Positions 5,059 to 6,710 of a DNA stretch of 6,710 bases are shown piece by piece. Source of the DNA: an uncultured bacterium (lineage in GTDB: Bacteria > Bacillota > Clostridia > Lachnospirales > Lachnospiraceae). The stretch spans positions 1 through 6,710 of the forward strand of contig CAJMMH010000156.1 in NCBI GenBank assembly GCA_905214365.1, in the 5' to 3' direction. The notes under the pieces are model-generated. The model worked only from the letters and a program-made list of their open reading frames with translations. It was not told the DNA's origin and did not search any database. The number at the start of each line of letters is the position of its first letter. Position 1 is the stretch's first letter. A program made the translations under genes and the position numbers.

Positions 5059-5083
5059 ACCAATTCCGGAAAGGAGTTCCACG

Positions 5084-6436
5084 ATGGAAAAAAATCTTAC
5101 CACCGGCAGTGTATTTAAAAATATTCTTTTCTTTTCCCTGCCGTATCTGTTCTCTTATTTTCTGCAGACGCTTTACGGCATGGCTGATCTGTTTATCATC
5201 GGTCAGTTTGAGGGCGCTGCCGGAACCACTGCCGTTTCGATCGGAAGCCAGGTCATGCATATGCTGACTGTTATGATCGTCGGTCTTGCGATGGGCTCAA
5301 CCGTCAGCATCGCACAGGCAATCGGAGCCGGGAACAAAAAAAATGCCGCCGCATCAATCGGCAACACGATTTCGTTATTTCTGGCGCTGTCCCTGATTCT
5401 GACCGCCGTTCTTCTGCTGTTTGTAAAACCGATTGTTTCTGTTATGTCTACCCCTGCAGAGGCGGTTTCCGGCACGATTTCCTATCTGACTGTATGCTTT
5501 CTTGGTATCCCATTTATCACAGCATACAATATCATCAGCTCGATTTTCCGCGGCATGGGTGATTCCAGACGGCCGATGTATTTTATTGCGGCTGCCTGCG
5601 TCACAAACATTGTACTTGACTACCTGTTTATCGGTGCAATGCGTCTCGGACCAGTTGGGGCGGCGCTCGGAACCACGCTTTCCCAGGCAGTCAGCGTTGT
5701 CATCTCACTGATCGTCATTGTCCGCCAGAAAAGCAAAATTACAATCAGTCGCAGGAATTTCCGCCCGCATGCTTCTGTGACTGGTCAGATTCTGAAAATC
5801 GGACTGCCGATCGCCTGTCAGGACGGACTGATTCAGGTTGCGTTTATCATCATCACGATTATCGCCAACCGGCGCGGCCTAACCGACGCGGCCGCAGTCG
5901 GCATTGTAGAAAAAATCATCAGCTTCCTGTTCTTAGTTCCTTCCTCTATGCTGTCCACCGTCTCCGCGCTCGGCGCGCAGAATATCGGAGCCGGGAAGCC
6001 GGAACGCGCTGCTGCTACGCTCCGGTACGCGATCCTGATTGCCGCAGGCTTTGGAATCATTGTTTCTGTTTTGATTCAGTTCATTGCAAAACCGCTTGTC
6101 GGCCTGTTTACGCCGGATGCCGCGGTTGCCGCTGCAGGCGGGCAGTATCTGCGCGGATATATTTTTGACTGCATTTTTGCCGGAATCCATTTCAGCTTCA
6201 GCGGATACTTCTGCGCGTGCGGAAAGTCGTTTCTTTCCTTCCTGCATAACATCATCGCAATCGTACTCGTCCGGGTTCCCGGCGTTTACCTGACTTCGGT
6301 TCTGTTCCCATCCACGCTGCTCCCGATGGGACTTGCTACCGCAGCCGGTTCTCTGCTCTCCGTGCTCATCTGCGTAATCGCCTATCTGGTTCTTTGCCAG
6401 AAAAAAACAACCGGAACCAGGAATTCGCTGATTTGA
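5084..6436 (+). CDS. MATE family efflux transporter
   Basis: This 450-residue inner-membrane antiporter has the usual length for the MATE family, which exports cationic drugs, dyes or metabolites using a Na+ or H+ gradient. About 12 hydrophobic segments are visible in two homologous halves. The halves show paired signatures: 'AQAIGAGN' (77-84) in the first and 'AQNIGAGK' (298-305) in the second. 'FRGMGDSRRPM' (155-165) and 'LDYLFIGAMRLGPVGAALGT' (178-197) are strong family motifs. The N-terminus 'TTGSVFKNILFFSLPYLFSY' (6-25) matches the common 'TxGsixkkil.FalP' start. AAGGAG (5071-5076) lies 7 bases before the ATG. It is divergent from the GntR-ABC operon, and both may serve export of toxic compounds. 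The substrate cannot be predicted. No truncation or frameshift is seen. Confidence 0.95.
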   Translation: MEKNLTTGSVFKNILFFSLPYLFSYFLQTLYGMADLFIIGQFEGAAGTTAVSIGSQVMHMLTVMIVGLAMGSTVSIAQAIGAGNKKNAAASIGNTISLFLALSLILTAVLLLFVKPIVSVMSTPAEAVSGTISYLTVCFLGIPFITAYNIISSIFRGMGDSRRPMYFIAAACVTNIVLDYLFIGAMRLGPVGAALGTTLSQAVSVVISLIVIVRQKSKITISRRNFRPHASVTGQILKIGLPIACQDGLIQVAFIIITIIANRRGLTDAAAVGIVEKIISFLFLVPSSMLSTVSALGAQNIGAGKPERAAATLRYAILIAAGFGIIVSVLIQFIAKPLVGLFTPDAAVAAAGGQYLRGYIFDCIFAGIHFSFSGYFCACGKSFLSFLHNIIAIVLVRVPGVYLTSVLFPSTLLPMGLATAAGSLLSVLICVIAYLVLCQKKTTGTRNSLI

Positions 6437-6504
6437 CGCGAAACACATCCTCCCGCTAACCGCGGATTCCGTTTGCGCGCTGCACAGACAATACCGGATT
6501 TTTT
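6437..6504 (+). terminator. Hairpin after the MATE gene, possible weak terminator
   Basis: CGCGAAAC (6437-6444) pairs with GTTT and CGCG (6471-6479) with one bulged base. An inner CCGC/GCGG stem lies at 6453-6465. The first T-run (six T at 6499-6504) comes about 20 bases after the stem, so this is not a canonical terminator, although it directly follows the stop codon. Confidence 0.3.
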
Positions 6505-6515
6505 GTGAAAGATTA

Positions 6516-6544
6516 TTGCAGAATTCGCCCCTCTATGCTAAAAT
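6516..6544 (+). promoter_or_regulatory. Candidate sigma-A promoter downstream of the MATE gene
   Basis: TTGCAG (6516-6521) and TAAAAT (6539-6544) are separated by 17 bases. The transcript would begin near 6551 and run through a GAATCTC/GAGATTC hairpin (6566-6601), the shared motif at 6588-6612 and repeat copy 2. No start codon with a ribosome site is seen before the window ends. Confidence 0.4.
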
Positions 6545-6587
6545 TTTGTTATATTTATGTTCCCGGAATCTCATCCGCAAAGGCAGG

Positions 6588-6612
6588 TACATAAGAGATT
6601 CTGAAAGTACAT
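6588..6612 (+). repeat. Short motif shared with 5033-5058, copy before palindromic repeat 2
   Basis: This is the second occurrence of TACATAA, AGATTCTG, AGTACAT. Part of it (GAGATTC, 6595-6601) forms the right arm of a hairpin with GAATCTC at 6566-6572. It ends three bases before palindromic repeat copy 2. It is not seen next to copy 1. Confidence 0.5.
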
Positions 6613-6615
6613 CTA

Positions 6616-6710
6616 ATGTGCTCTCGGAATTTCGTTGTACCTGAATTTGCGAGAAGATTTTTTGTCGGAGGTGCCTGAATTTTTGAGGCGTACGCGGTGC
6701 GTACGTTGAT
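6616..6710. repeat. Palindromic interspersed repeat, copy 2 (cut by the window edge)
   Basis: It aligns without gaps to 1678-1771 (83 of 94 identical) in the same orientation. The CTCTCG/CGAGA small hairpin, the CGGAGGTG-CTGAATTTTT arm and the CGTACG/CGTACG inner stem are all kept. The right arm of the large stem lies beyond 6710. Confidence 0.82.

Noticed and set aside
5933..6448. Minus-strand open frame of 171 codons
   Set aside because: It is the antisense shadow of the MATE gene, whose family motifs and ribosome site are unambiguous.

Overview
The window looks like chromosomal DNA of a Gram-positive anaerobe in Clostridia, most likely a Lachnospiraceae-type gut bacterium. This is inferred from the strong AGGAG-type ribosome binding sites, sigma-A-like promoters, a YtrA-type GntR/ABC-2 operon, and fragments of a PD-(D/E)XK 'Rpn/transposase' gene of the kind that is multicopy in that family. 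No rRNA, tRNA or CRISPR array was seen. All genes are on the minus strand except the MATE transporter at the right.

Left (1-1121): a minus-strand pair made of a NUDIX hydrolase of the CDP-choline/ADP-ribose pyrophosphatase type, followed 19 bases later by the N-terminal end of a B12-binding radical SAM protein that runs off the left edge. A hairpin with T-runs on both sides (1080-1121) separates them from the next block.

Centre-left (1142-2271): no intact gene. It holds a wrecked Rpn/PD-(D/E)XK nuclease gene on the minus strand. The N-terminal piece (about 60 family-like residues from 1968) and the C-terminal piece (1675-1142, with two in-frame stops and an internal tandem duplication) are separated by a 118-base palindromic repeat (1678-1795). 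The middle of the gene, including the expected catalytic part, is missing. Upstream lie a candidate promoter, a possible structured leader and an imperfect palindrome (2158-2215).

Centre (2272-4883): a tight minus-strand operon encoding a GntR/YtrA repressor, an ABC ATPase and two ABC-2 type permeases. The first three genes overlap by ATGA. The operon starts from a near-consensus promoter (TTGACA, 17 bp, TATACT) inside a perfect 16-bp-arm inverted repeat, which suggests autoregulation by the GntR protein. The ATPase and two permeases probably form one exporter that senses or removes a membrane-active compound.

Right (4898-6710): a divergent MATE-family efflux transporter. Its probable transcript start falls at a hairpin resembling the right end of an IS200/IS605-family element, with no transposase present. 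Downstream are a hairpin, a second candidate promoter, a 25-base motif also present in the MATE leader, and a second copy (88% identical over 94 bases) of the palindromic repeat, cut by the window edge.

The most interesting unexplained items are the two-copy palindromic element, the operator/promoter overlap, and the short motif shared by the MATE leader and the sequence before repeat copy 2. No clearly new multi-gene system was found.
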